NCBI RefSeq assembly: GCF_041595635.1
Contig: NZ_JBFHJW010000026.1
Span: 1 to 49,372 of the forward strand
DNA: 49,372 nucleotides
Direction: 5' to 3'
Origin: Labilibaculum sp041595635
GTDB lineage: Bacteria; Bacteroidota; Bacteroidia; Bacteroidales; Marinifilaceae
Shown one piece after another: positions 9,326 through 17,568 of this stretch. Under the pieces are notes generated by a model, which was not told the DNA's origin, did not search any database, and saw only the letters and a program-made list of their open reading frames with translations. The position numbers were made by a program, and so were the translations under genes. The number at the start of each line of letters is the position of its first letter. Positions within the stretch are counted from its first letter, which is position 1.

Positions 9326-9709
9326 CTAAGCTTCTTCCTCTTCGATCATTTTAAAAGGAATTTTTATAATGGATTGATAATCCTCTCCCGCTTCCAACAT
9401 ATCCTCATCATCAGCTTCGTAGCACCAATTTATACCTACCTTTTGACCTCGTTTGTATAGAGTCTCTAATTTTTTAAATACATCCAACAAACATTTCGAA
9501 GAACTAGTATTGAAATATTCAAGTCTAATATCTACAGTCGTAATTTCCTTCGGATCACTAATATATGTGTCAAGCCATTCTAAAATAGGCTTGTAAAAAT
9601 CTAAGGAATTCTCAGGTATCGAACGTCCAGAAATTAAAAAAGAACCTTCATTACCATCAAAATTTATGTTTGGAGTCTTAGGACTGCCTTCAATAATAAG
9701 TGAATTCAT
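9326..9709 (-). CDS. SiaC-family regulatory phosphoprotein (DUF1987)
   Basis: A 127-residue cytosolic protein of the DUF1987/SiaC family, the usual length. It carries the family core LEYFNTSSSK, in which Thr68 falls at the same number as the residue phosphorylated by SiaB in Pseudomonas aeruginosa SiaC. In that bacterium unphosphorylated SiaC binds the diguanylate cyclase SiaD and activates it, the kinase SiaB phosphorylates SiaC and the PP2C phosphatase SiaA reverses this. Here the gene directly follows a SiaB-like kinase gene (22-base gap), so kinase and target are co-transcribed. No diguanylate cyclase is present in the window, so the downstream effector is unknown. Family call is firm; function in this organism is inferred. 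Confidence 0.88.
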   Translation of the reverse strand: MNSLIIEGSPKTPNINFDGNEGSFLISGRSIPENSLDFYKPILEWLDTYISDPKEITTVDIRLEYFNTSSSKCLLDVFKKLETLYKRGQKVGINWCYEADDEDMLEAGEDYQSIIKIPFKMIEEEEA

Positions 9710-9731
9710 GAAAATTTATTTTTTATTGTTT

Positions 9732-10271
9732 TTAAATAATAACATCTATAGCAAGGAACAAATAATCTGGGTTGTACTCAAAAAACTGATACTCCATATT
9801 ATTCCCACTTTTACGTGCAATATCAACCATTCCAAGACCTCCTCCCCCTTTTTCGGAGAATTGATCATTTCCAAGAATAATTCGATACAAACTTTGAGTC
9901 TCGATAGACGATAAGGTATTAATCTGATCTATACGATCACGAATAAGCCGCAAACCACCTATTTTAATAAAGTTTCCAGCGCAAATTCGATATTGAGAAC
10001 CTTCATCACGAAGGATTAAAACACCAAACTTTTCATAAGAAACATCAAAATCAGATGGAACTTCACCATGATGATATAAATTTTGTACTAATTCAACCAG
10101 AACATTAAAAATTTTTCTAAAAACCTTAGGGCTTTCTTCTCTAACTTCCAATATGTTCTCGATCGAACCCAAAATATTGGTAACATCCTCATCTTCAATT
10201 CGACCCATATAGTCAAAAATAGCATCCTCATCTATTTTTTCGGAATACCACTGGTTCAAATCAAAGTTCAT
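9732..10271 (-). CDS. SiaB-family protein kinase (DUF6272, GHKL-type)
   Basis: A 179-residue single-domain GHKL kinase related to anti-sigma kinases and to SiaB. The ATP site is visible: the N-box with Glu60 and Asn64 (VELVQNLYHHG), and a glycine-rich lid GGGGLGMVDIAR at ~142-153. There is no sensor or membrane segment, so it is cytosolic and must receive its signal through the partner phosphatase. It is the first gene of a two-gene unit with the SiaC-like target, and a TAnnTTTG element lies 30 bases upstream. The matching PP2C phosphatase is not adjacent; the receiver-PP2C protein at 26.3 kb is a candidate by domain type only. Confidence 0.87.
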   Translation of the reverse strand: MNFDLNQWYSEKIDEDAIFDYMGRIEDEDVTNILGSIENILEVREESPKVFRKIFNVLVELVQNLYHHGEVPSDFDVSYEKFGVLILRDEGSQYRICAGNFIKIGGLRLIRDRIDQINTLSSIETQSLYRIILGNDQFSEKGGGGLGMVDIARKSGNNMEYQFFEYNPDYLFLAIDVII

Positions 10272-10300
10272 ATATAATATAATTATAGTTACTTGCTAGA

Positions 10301-10308
10301 CAAATATA
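10301..10308 (-). promoter_or_regulatory. -7 promoter element of the siaB-siaC-like unit
   Basis: Minus strand TATATTTG matches TAnnTTTG; it lies 30 bases upstream of the kinase ATG. The -33 region is not clear. Confidence 0.45.
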
Positions 10309-10354
10309 ATAAAATATAGCTGAGCATAAATAGTTCAGGTACCAATTTTACAGA

Positions 10355-11518
10355 TTAATCTTTTTTATATCTATCACTTTTTTTCCCATCAAACATGGTA
10401 TATTTTTGGAATTTACATTCCAATGGACCATTGAACAATGTAATTTTTCTCGAAGGACGCAAGCCGATACTATGAAAACACTCTTCAGAATAGCTCAGTA
10501 TCCATGCATCATATCCAGCAAAATGGTGCTTTAAACGCTCACCTATCATAGAATACAAACCTTCCAAATCTTTAATTTTCAATCGTTCACCATAAGGAGG
10601 ATTTGTAATCATTAAACCTTTCTCTTCAGGAGGAACAAATTGTTGGAACGGAGTTACTTTTAGGTTTATTTTTCTGCGTAATCCAGCATTTCTAATATTT
10701 GCTTCTGCAATTTCTATTGCTTTATCAGAAATATCAGAACCCATTATTTTTCCATCGAAATCAACTTCTGTTTCATCGTTATAGATTTCTTCCCACAAAT
10801 CCTCATCATAATCCTTCCATTTTTGAAAAGAAAACTCTTTACGATACAATCCTGGTGGAATATTGTAGGCAATAAGGGCAGCTTCAACTAAAAGAGTTCC
10901 GGAACCACACATAGGATCGATAAAATTCATTTTTTTATCCCAATCAGAAAGTAGAATCATACCTGCAGCCAGAACCTCGTTAAGTGGCGCTGCTGTTTCG
11001 GCTACACGATATCCTCTTTTGTGTAAAGATTCTCCAGAACTATCCAAAGATACTGTACATGTATTTTTATCGATGTGAATATTAATTCTTAGAGTCGGAT
11101 TCACAACACGAACGTTTGGACGATCACCAATCTTATTAAAAAACTGATCAACAATAGCATCTTTTACTCTGTAGGTAACAAACTTAGAATGTTTAAAATC
11201 TTCCGAACTTACAGTGCTATCAATAGCAATTGTTTCACGATGAGTAATGTACTCGCTCCAGTCTATCTCCTGAATCCCTTTGTACAACTCATCAGTATCT
11301 TTAGCGTTAAATTTATGAATAGGCTTAAGAACTCGGGTTGCAGTTCTCAAATGAAGATTTGCTTTGTAAATTAAACTTTTATCTCCAACAAAGCTCACGG
11401 CTCGCTTCAAGATTTTTATCTCTTCTGCTCCTAATTGTTCCAATTCCTGAAACAATACTTCCTCTAAACCTTGAAAGGTTTTTGCAATTAATCTAAATTT
11501 TCCCGAGTCTGTTTTCAA
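10355..11518 (-). CDS. THUMP-domain class I SAM-dependent rRNA methyltransferase (RlmL-N/YpsC-like)
   Basis: A 387-residue enzyme of the type that makes N2-methylguanosine in 23S rRNA (G2445, the N-terminal half of E. coli RlmL). Residues ~5-60 are the ferredoxin-like region, ~60-160 the THUMP RNA-binding domain, and ~165-385 the Rossmann methyltransferase. SAM-binding and catalytic motifs are intact: DPMCGSGTLLVEA (motif I) and TNPPYGERL (motif IV, NPPY, for exocyclic amine methylation). Length fits the single-domain bacterial form rather than the bifunctional RlmKL. A short charged tail follows (KKSDRYKKD). It sits between SiaB and the S41 protease as a single gene with a possible -7 element upstream. 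Confidence 0.9.
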   Translation of the reverse strand: MKTDSGKFRLIAKTFQGLEEVLFQELEQLGAEEIKILKRAVSFVGDKSLIYKANLHLRTATRVLKPIHKFNAKDTDELYKGIQEIDWSEYITHRETIAIDSTVSSEDFKHSKFVTYRVKDAIVDQFFNKIGDRPNVRVVNPTLRINIHIDKNTCTVSLDSSGESLHKRGYRVAETAAPLNEVLAAGMILLSDWDKKMNFIDPMCGSGTLLVEAALIAYNIPPGLYRKEFSFQKWKDYDEDLWEEIYNDETEVDFDGKIMGSDISDKAIEIAEANIRNAGLRRKINLKVTPFQQFVPPEEKGLMITNPPYGERLKIKDLEGLYSMIGERLKHHFAGYDAWILSYSEECFHSIGLRPSRKITLFNGPLECKFQKYTMFDGKKSDRYKKD

Positions 11519-11608
11519 AACTTTCTTTTTTTAATGTCTCTAATTAATTTCAAATAACGGTTCCTTATGCTTTTCAAAAGCTTTCACTTCCGATCCGTAT
11601 TTCGGCTA

Positions 11609-11616
11609 CAAAATTA
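11609..11616 (-). promoter_or_regulatory. Possible -7 element of the THUMP methyltransferase gene
   Basis: Minus strand TAATTTTG fits TAnnTTTG about 90 bases upstream of the start. No convincing -33 element, so this is tentative. Confidence 0.35.
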
Positions 11617-11663
11617 ATCTTTAGCACTTAAAAACATAGGCTTTTATAAATATATTACTAAAA

Positions 11664-11690
11664 AAAGCCAGAAGATTAACTTCCAGCTTT
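11664..11690 (-). terminator. Terminator of the S41 protease gene
   Basis: On the minus strand AAAGCTGGAAG and CTTCTGGCTTT pair (two G-U) around a five-base loop, followed by a T-run. It begins 10 bases after the protease stop codon. Confidence 0.8.
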
Positions 11691-11699
11691 AATTTCAAC

Positions 11700-13313
11700 T
11701 TAATTATTGCTAAGTTTCTTGTCGTAATTCTTCGTATCGCTCAAAACTTTAACCGCCTTTAAAACAAAATCGTTTTCTTTATTTACTACTTTATAATATT
11801 CCGAACTATCCCATAAACTCCTTGCAAAAAGAGCCTTAATATGAAGTTTCAAATCCGCTACCGAAGCCTGATAATCTTCTTCATTTTTCTCTATCCCTTC
11901 TTTCTCTCCCATTGCAACTATTTTTTTAAGCATGTCTTCATCAACTTCAAAATTCTTTTCAAAGTCTTCAAATTTTGGATATTCTGTCCTCAATTTACTC
12001 AAATTAGCATCCATGTAGTTCAATACAAAAGGATAAACTACATTCTTTCGTACTAATAAATTGAAATATTTATAATTAGCTGTAGTATCAATAGGAATAA
12101 AAATATCTGGCATTATACCTCCTCCTCCATACACCGTTCTTTTATGTAGCAAGGTATTGTACTTTAATGAATCGGGAAAGTGAATGCTATCAGCACTAAT
12201 CATCTCTCCTGACTTATAGCGATTTAATATATCTAAATGATAATCTTCTAAACCATTTTCATAAGATTTCTGAATACATCTTCCTGTTGGAGTATAGTAA
12301 TGAGCAGTAGTCAATCGAATCATGGATCCATCCGATAAAGGAAACTGACGTTGCACCAAGCCTTTACCAAAAGATCTACGACCTAGGATTATACCTCTAT
12401 CCCAGTCCTGAATAGCTCCTGAAACAATTTCAGAAGCCGAGGCAGAACCTTCATCGAGAAGCACCACAATTTTTCCGTCTTTAAAAATACCATCCTCAGT
12501 CGATCTGTTTTCACGTCTGGGAGTTGTTAATCCCTTGGTGTAAACAATTAATTGATCTGCATCTAAAAATTGATCTACAATTTCTATGGCAGCTTGCATA
12601 TAACCACCACCATTACCACGTAAGTCGAGAATAAGATCTTTCATATCATTAGACTTCAACTCGGTAAGCGCTTCCAGGAATTCTTCTGAAGTTGTAGCCG
12701 CAAATCGGTTCAATTTAATATACCCGATCTCGTTACTTATCATATAAGAGGCGTCTAAACTATAAATAGGAATATTATCCCTTGTAATTACAAAATCGAT
12801 CAACTCTTTTTCTCGTTTTCTCTTCACCACAAGACTAACAATTGTTCCTTTATCGCCACGTAAGCTTTTTCGAACATCATTGTTTTTCAATCCCACAGCA
12901 GCTACATTCTTTCCTTCAATTTTCACAATTCGGTCACCTGCACGAAGACCAACCTTTTCTGAGGGTCCACCTGGAATGGTTGCAACAACCATAAGAGTAT
13001 CCCTCAAAATATTAAATTGAATACCTATTCCACTAAAACTTCCCTGCAAAGGTTCGTTCATTTCCTGAATTTCATCTTTACTGATATAAACAGAATGTGG
13101 ATCTAAATCAGCCAATACTTTAACTATTGCATCTTCAGTTAGATGCTCAAGACTTACTGTATCCACATAAAATGCATCGATTAGCGCCAATAAATTTTGA
13201 TATTTGATTGCCTGATTTTTTACCGATTGAGCACGAAGTGTACTCACATGCATTAAAAGGCCAACTAAACAAATAGAAACCACGTTCCTCAAAAATAATT
13301 TCTTACTACTCAT
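11700..13313 (-). CDS. S41 family C-terminal processing peptidase (CtpA-like)
   Basis: A 537-residue exported protease read from the ATG at 13313. A start at 13358 is also open, but it leaves only a few bases after the likely promoter element at 13372-13379 and delays the signal peptide; from 13313 the hydrophobic segment lies at residues ~10-28 ending LRAQ. A PDZ domain follows at ~70-165 (SGIGIQF...GLRAGDRIVKIEG), then the S41 core with DLRGNGGG, the nucleophile serine in DEGSASASEI and the general-base lysine in SFGKGLVQ, so a Ser-Lys dyad is complete. The ~170-residue C-terminal part is helical and typical of Bacteroidota members. It acts in the periplasm on protein C-termini. Confidence 0.92.
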   Translation of the reverse strand: MSSKKLFLRNVVSICLVGLLMHVSTLRAQSVKNQAIKYQNLLALIDAFYVDTVSLEHLTEDAIVKVLADLDPHSVYISKDEIQEMNEPLQGSFSGIGIQFNILRDTLMVVATIPGGPSEKVGLRAGDRIVKIEGKNVAAVGLKNNDVRKSLRGDKGTIVSLVVKRKREKELIDFVITRDNIPIYSLDASYMISNEIGYIKLNRFAATTSEEFLEALTELKSNDMKDLILDLRGNGGGYMQAAIEIVDQFLDADQLIVYTKGLTTPRRENRSTEDGIFKDGKIVVLLDEGSASASEIVSGAIQDWDRGIILGRRSFGKGLVQRQFPLSDGSMIRLTTAHYYTPTGRCIQKSYENGLEDYHLDILNRYKSGEMISADSIHFPDSLKYNTLLHKRTVYGGGGIMPDIFIPIDTTANYKYFNLLVRKNVVYPFVLNYMDANLSKLRTEYPKFEDFEKNFEVDEDMLKKIVAMGEKEGIEKNEEDYQASVADLKLHIKALFARSLWDSSEYYKVVNKENDFVLKAVKVLSDTKNYDKKLSNN

Positions 13314-13371
13314 ATAAATTATGCTTTTTAATATATTTTGCCCAAATTGATTACTCATTTAAGAAGTCCCC

Positions 13372-13379
13372 GAAAGATA
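13372..13379 (-). promoter_or_regulatory. Likely -7 element of the S41 protease gene
   Basis: Minus strand TATCTTTC differs from TAnnTTTG at one base. A start of transcription a few bases downstream would leave almost no leader for an ATG at 13358, which supports the ATG at 13313. Confidence 0.4.
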
Positions 13380-13418
13380 CAATTTTTATAAGAACTACAG
13401 GTATTGAACTCTATAAAT

Positions 13419-14153
13419 ATGAAACATAAGCCCAACATACTTTTAATTGGTTTTCATAACTCATTTCAAATCGATTCGATGCCGCAAATTGCATTTTCGA
13501 AATGCACGACAGGAAAGCAAGCTATTGAATTAATTATCAAAGAAAATTTCGAACTAATCATCTCTAACTACCAATTAGATGACCAAAATGGCATTGAACT
13601 AAATCAATCAATTGAGTCTGCCAGACAATACTACGCAAATACTGATCCAAAAAAAATCAAACTTTTAATTCTCACCTCCAACTCAAGTGAAGAACAAGCT
13701 TGTAAAGAGCACGAACTTCTTTACTACCCAAAGCATTTAAATCTTAAATCACTACTTGTAAAATTGACTGGTTTAAACACAGAACCTACAAGAGAAAGTG
13801 AAGAAGTACCAATTATAGATTTCAAAGATCTTTTTATTCGAGTGGATAATAATCGAGAATTTATACAAACAGTAATCGAGAAATTTTTTGAAATTCGAGA
13901 AAGTAGAATTAATGACATTAGAGTTCCGCTGCTGAATAAAGAATTTAAACAAGCAAAAGACTCGGCTCATAAACTAAAAGGGGTTTTAGCAAATTTTTCA
14001 ATGATGAAAGCTAGAACTACAATCATCGAATTAGAAAAACTGCTCTTGGATAACCAAGAAGAACTATCCCTTCAAAAGTTAGATCAATTGATTAAAGAAA
14101 TTGAAACTGCAAGACAATTTTACCTTGACAATTTAGATCAATTTAAAAATTAA
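13419..14153 (+). CDS. Pseudo-receiver fused to a histidine phosphotransfer (Hpt) domain
   Basis: A 244-residue cytosolic protein read from the ATG at 13419; a TTG five codons earlier is also in frame. Residues ~5-120 align with a response-regulator receiver, but the acidic pair after the first strand is missing (ILLIGFHNS) and the phospho-acceptor Asp is Asn50 (LIISNYQLDDQNGIE); the conserved Lys is kept at 105 but is followed by His instead of Pro. Residues ~133-244 form a four-helix Hpt domain with His184 in AHKLKGVLANF. So the receiver probably cannot be phosphorylated while the Hpt can. No histidine kinase is nearby. It is divergent from the S41 gene and ends in a strong terminator shared with guaA. 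Confidence 0.85.
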   Translation: MKHKPNILLIGFHNSFQIDSMPQIAFSKCTTGKQAIELIIKENFELIISNYQLDDQNGIELNQSIESARQYYANTDPKKIKLLILTSNSSEEQACKEHELLYYPKHLNLKSLLVKLTGLNTEPTRESEEVPIIDFKDLFIRVDNNREFIQTVIEKFFEIRESRINDIRVPLLNKEFKQAKDSAHKLKGVLANFSMMKARTTIIELEKLLLDNQEELSLQKLDQLIKEIETARQFYLDNLDQFKN

Positions 14154-14168
14154 AATCCTTATCCATAA

Positions 14169-14206
14169 AAAAGCGCAATACCTTCCAAGAAAGATATTGC
14201 GCTTTT
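14169..14206. terminator. Bidirectional terminator between the Hpt gene and guaA
   Basis: Arms AAGCGCAATACCTT and AAGATATTGCGCTT pair with one mismatch; A-run before and T-run after. It serves both converging genes. Confidence 0.85.
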
Positions 14207-14236
14207 ATTTTTCCTTTTCTTAAAAGGATGTATTAT

Positions 14237-15769
14237 TTATTCCCACTCAATAGTGGCTGGTGGCTTAGAACTAATATCGTAAACAACTCTATTCACTCCT
14301 TTTACACCATTAATGATCTTATTTGAAATTTTGGCCAAAAATTCATAAGGTAAATGCGACCAGTCGGCTGTCATTCCGTCTGTTGAACTTACTGCACGCA
14401 AAGCAACAACGCTCTCGTAAGTTCGTTCATCACCCATAACACCTACCGATTGAACTGGCAATAGCATCACTCCTGCTTGCCAAACTTCATCGTACAATCC
14501 ATCTTCCAGTAATCCTGAGATAAAAATATGATCAACTTCTTGAAGAATTTGAACTTTTTCGGCTGTAATATCACCCAAAATTCGAATTCCTAAGCCTGGA
14601 CCTGGAAATGGATGACGACTAATAAATTTATCTTCGAGACCCATGCTACGACCTACGCGACGCACCTCATCTTTAAATAGCAACCTTAATGGCTCAACCA
14701 CTTTCAGTTTCATATAATCAGGTAAACCACCTACATTATGATGCGACTTAATAGTTTGAGAAGGACCACCTGTTACAGATATTGATTCGATTACATCAGG
14801 ATAAATCGTACCTTGACCTAACCATTTGGCATTTTCAACTTTATGAGATTCTTCATCGAAAACCTCAACAAATCCATTACCAATTATTTTACGTTTTGTT
14901 TCAGGATCGGAAACACCAGCCAAAGCAGAAATAAATTTCTCCTTAGCATCAACACCAACCACATTCAGACCTAAGGTTTCATATTTTTTTAATACATCTG
15001 TAAATTCATTCTTGCGTAATAAACCGTTATCAACAAAAATACAATACAGATTTTTGCCAATGGCTTTGTGCAATAACATTGCTGCAACAGTTGAGTCAAC
15101 TCCTCCTGACAAAGCTAAGATAACACTTTCGTCTCCAAGCTTTTCTTTTAGTTCAGCAACCGTAGTTTCTACAAATGCATCCGGAGTCCAATCTTGATTA
15201 CAACCACAAATACTAACAATAAAATTCTTTAAAAGAATACTACCTTCAGTTGTGTGATATACTTCGGGATGAAATTGAATACCGTAAGTTACTTCTCCTT
15301 CGATAGTAAAAGCAGCATTCTCAACATCACTAGTACTTGCAATTACTTTGTAATTCGATGGCATTTTTTCGATGGTATCGCCATGCGACATCCACACCTG
15401 AGAATTTAAACTAATTCCTTTCAACAAATCGTTGCTATTATCTACCGAAGTAAGATTAGCACGACCGTACTCACGCTTATTCGATGCCATCACTTCACCA
15501 CCAAAACAGTGAGCCAAATGTTGAGCCCCGTAACAAACTCCTAAAAGAGGAAGCTTTGCTTTTATTTCAGATAAATTTGGAATGGGAGCGTTTTCATCAC
15601 GTACCGAAAAAGGACTTCCGGAAAGAATTACTCCTTTTATCGAATCATCGATAGCTGGAGGATTATTATATGGATGAATTTCACAATAAACGTTTAATTC
15701 ACGAACTCGTCTGGCAATCAACTGTGTATATTGTGAGCCAAAATCTAATATTAGAATTTTTTCCTGCAT
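14237..15769 (-). CDS. guaA: GMP synthase (glutamine-hydrolysing)
   Basis: A 510-residue cytosolic enzyme that aminates XMP to GMP in purine synthesis. Residues 1-190 are the class I glutamine amidotransferase with nucleophile Cys79 (GVCYGAQ) and the His/Glu pair in IQFHPEVYHT. Residues ~195-385 are the ATP-pyrophosphatase with the PP-loop LSGGVDST, and ~390-510 the dimerisation domain, ending in the conserved KPPATIEWE. All key residues are present and length is normal. It is transcribed alone, with a perfect TAnnTTTG element 46 bases upstream and a bidirectional terminator downstream. Confidence 0.98.
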   Translation of the reverse strand: MQEKILILDFGSQYTQLIARRVRELNVYCEIHPYNNPPAIDDSIKGVILSGSPFSVRDENAPIPNLSEIKAKLPLLGVCYGAQHLAHCFGGEVMASNKREYGRANLTSVDNSNDLLKGISLNSQVWMSHGDTIEKMPSNYKVIASTSDVENAAFTIEGEVTYGIQFHPEVYHTTEGSILLKNFIVSICGCNQDWTPDAFVETTVAELKEKLGDESVILALSGGVDSTVAAMLLHKAIGKNLYCIFVDNGLLRKNEFTDVLKKYETLGLNVVGVDAKEKFISALAGVSDPETKRKIIGNGFVEVFDEESHKVENAKWLGQGTIYPDVIESISVTGGPSQTIKSHHNVGGLPDYMKLKVVEPLRLLFKDEVRRVGRSMGLEDKFISRHPFPGPGLGIRILGDITAEKVQILQEVDHIFISGLLEDGLYDEVWQAGVMLLPVQSVGVMGDERTYESVVALRAVSSTDGMTADWSHLPYEFLAKISNKIINGVKGVNRVVYDISSKPPATIEWE

Positions 15770-15814
15770 AGAAATCTATAAATTGAAGGTTGTTCAGTAA
15801 TCCTATTTGGCGTA

Positions 15815-15822
15815 CAAAGATA
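15815..15822 (-). promoter_or_regulatory. -7 promoter element of guaA
   Basis: Minus strand TATCTTTG, a full match to TAnnTTTG, 46 bases upstream of the ATG. The -33 region is T-rich (CTTTTT) but lacks TTTG. Confidence 0.55.
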
Positions 15823-15977
15823 TACAAATTTGCGACTTAAAAAGAACGAAACACATAATTTGGGAAGGATTTGAAAACCGCTCTCTAATTCAGCATTATC
15901 CGATATAAAACACGGTAAAATCACAAATTTATTAAATCAATATTCTAATGTCCATAAATCACATTTCGCATAAAAAC

Positions 15978-16008
15978 AAACCCCCTGATCGGGAAGATCA
16001 GGGGGTTT
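15978..16008 (-). terminator. Terminator of the downstream C1 peptidase gene
   Basis: Arms AAACCCCCTGATC and GATCAGGGGGTTT around a five-base loop, T-rich on the minus-strand 3' side; 6 bases past the stop codon. The equivalent hairpin follows the paralogue at 17535-17564. Confidence 0.9.
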
Positions 16009-16014
16009 AGATTC

Positions 16015-17262
16015 TTATTTAAACTTTTTCAGTAGATCCTTTACAGCATCTTTATGAATGGTAAAGCCCATCATTTTTAATTTCACGTAATCTTCATGAA
16101 AAAAGTAATAGCCAAATTCTTTAGAATTTTCATCGATATTTCGAGATCCAGAACTAGAATCTTTTATTAAGTACCAATCTTTTCCTTCTTTATCTACATA
16201 GTAACCAACTAAGTGCATTCCATGATCATCGGTAGTTGAACCATTTGAAAAACGGAACTGACGAGCATCTTCATTAATGTAGTCGGAAGGAATATCAAAA
16301 GTAGGAACCATAGCACAATTAGTCGTTCTTAAAAATCCAGCTTCAGAAACATCACCGCCAATACTTAAAGTATAACCCGCGCGTACAGCCTTTTTAATGG
16401 ACTTCATATAATCATCTAAAGGAATATTATAATACTCTTTAGAGTGCCACCAATTGTCTGGAACCTTATACTCTACTTGTTCCCAGTAAGGTTCTTGTTT
16501 GTAAGAAAGAATCTCAACATAATCATCCATATTTAATTTAAGATAATCAGCAAGGTAAGTAATAGGAGTATACTCTTTGCCTTCGACAGTAAATTTTGAA
16601 GGAGGAGTTCCCATGTAATGATTCATGATTGCTTTTATGGTAGCAATGGCTTTCTCTTCATTCCAGTCATTAGATTGCTTCAATCCATTCAAAAAGGACA
16701 TCATTTCCTTGTACATTTTTTCATGAGTATGAAACTTACGGCCATTTAACAGACCTGTAAACTCACTTTCTGGACAAGCGCCATATTCTTTCCACATTCG
16801 CGCCACAGAATTACCTTCCGCCCCTTCGCTAAAATTAGAATTTCCTCTTTCCTGAATAAAGCGACGGGCTTTTTCTACGTACTCCCAATAAACAGTATAT
16901 AATTCCGAAATTTTTACTTTTTTCTTATTCAACCGATACACTTCTGATTCGTAGAAAGATGTAGTAGAAAAACACCAACACGTTCCAGTATTCCCCTGAG
17001 AAATTGTAGGTTGTGCCCATTCTGTATTATCTTTATATAAAGAGATTTTATTTGGCAAATCATAGGAACTCTGATCCATAAAGAATCGTTTATCCACCTC
17101 TTTTTTCTCCAGCTGCTCATCCACATTATGGATGTCCTTCAAGATTGAATTCTGATAGTAACCAGGTGTGTACTCCTTAAATTTCGAATTGTCTTGCTTT
17201 TGCTGTCCTGTTGCCGAAGAGCAAAGGGCAAAAGCTACTCCTAGAAATAGTAATCGCTTCAT
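16015..17262 (-). CDS. C1 family (bleomycin-hydrolase-like) cysteine peptidase, copy 1
   Basis: A 415-residue exported papain-fold peptidase of the C1B/aminopeptidase C type. Residues 1-20 are a signal peptide (ends ATGQ). Gln89 and Cys95 (QGNTGTCWCFS) give the oxyanion hole and nucleophile, and His347 lies in DDHGMHLVGYY. The third catalytic position, Asn in papain (KNSWG), is Asp368 here (IKDSSSGS). The family's cytosolic members are hexameric aminopeptidases; this one is secreted, so it more likely trims peptides in the periplasm. It is the distal member of a tandem pair with equal lengths and about three quarters identical residues by eye. Between them lies a decayed fragment of rnz. A near-match promoter (TACTTTAG) lies just upstream. 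Confidence 0.9.
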   Translation of the reverse strand: MKRLLFLGVAFALCSSATGQQKQDNSKFKEYTPGYYQNSILKDIHNVDEQLEKKEVDKRFFMDQSSYDLPNKISLYKDNTEWAQPTISQGNTGTCWCFSTTSFYESEVYRLNKKKVKISELYTVYWEYVEKARRFIQERGNSNFSEGAEGNSVARMWKEYGACPESEFTGLLNGRKFHTHEKMYKEMMSFLNGLKQSNDWNEEKAIATIKAIMNHYMGTPPSKFTVEGKEYTPITYLADYLKLNMDDYVEILSYKQEPYWEQVEYKVPDNWWHSKEYYNIPLDDYMKSIKKAVRAGYTLSIGGDVSEAGFLRTTNCAMVPTFDIPSDYINEDARQFRFSNGSTTDDHGMHLVGYYVDKEGKDWYLIKDSSSGSRNIDENSKEFGYYFFHEDYVKLKMMGFTIHKDAVKDLLKKFK

Positions 17263-17305
17263 TTATGTGTGTTTTTATAGTTTTATGAACTGCTAAAGTA
17301 AAAAA

Positions 17306-17480
17306 AAACTTGATTGAAGATGGTTCATCCCGATCAAGTTCTATAAATTTTTTTTAGCATCCTCTACCAATTCATGATTAGGAAAGATTTTTTTTGTTTT
17401 TTTTATTACCTACCCCTCAAATTTTCATACTTCACAGAAAAATGTTTAATGATATAATGTACAAACTTATTCAGCTCTAC
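17306..17480 (-). pseudogene. Decayed copy of the 3' end of rnz
   Basis: The minus strand of this intergenic stretch aligns with the last ~50 codons and the terminator of rnz (18857-19020). Reading it gives HFSVKYENLRG, two stop codons, then KIFPNHELVEDAKK and another stop; intact rnz has HFSARFENLRG and EIFPNTELAEDGKK at the matching places. The terminator arm sequence at the end of rnz is also kept (17306-17340). Similarity fades towards ~17480. No start or complete domain remains, so it is not functional. It marks the edge of the segment that was duplicated to give the second C1 peptidase. Confidence 0.88.
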
Positions 17481-17534
17481 ATCATAAGTCAATTAACACT
17501 TAAAATTAAGAAACTTGCTTTTACACCTTAAAAC

Positions 17535-17564
17535 AAAACCCCTTATCGAAAGACAAGGGGTTTT
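17535..17564 (-). terminator. Terminator of the upstream C1 peptidase gene
   Basis: Arms AAAACCCCTT and AAGGGGTTTT; same position relative to the stop codon as the hairpin after copy 1, so it was duplicated together with the gene. Confidence 0.88.
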
Positions 17565-17568
17565 ATTT

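Noticed and set aside
17281..17568. Possible small RNA or promoter region between the C1 peptidases
   Set aside because: The sequence is explained by a decayed rnz 3' end and a terminator, so no separate RNA gene is needed.
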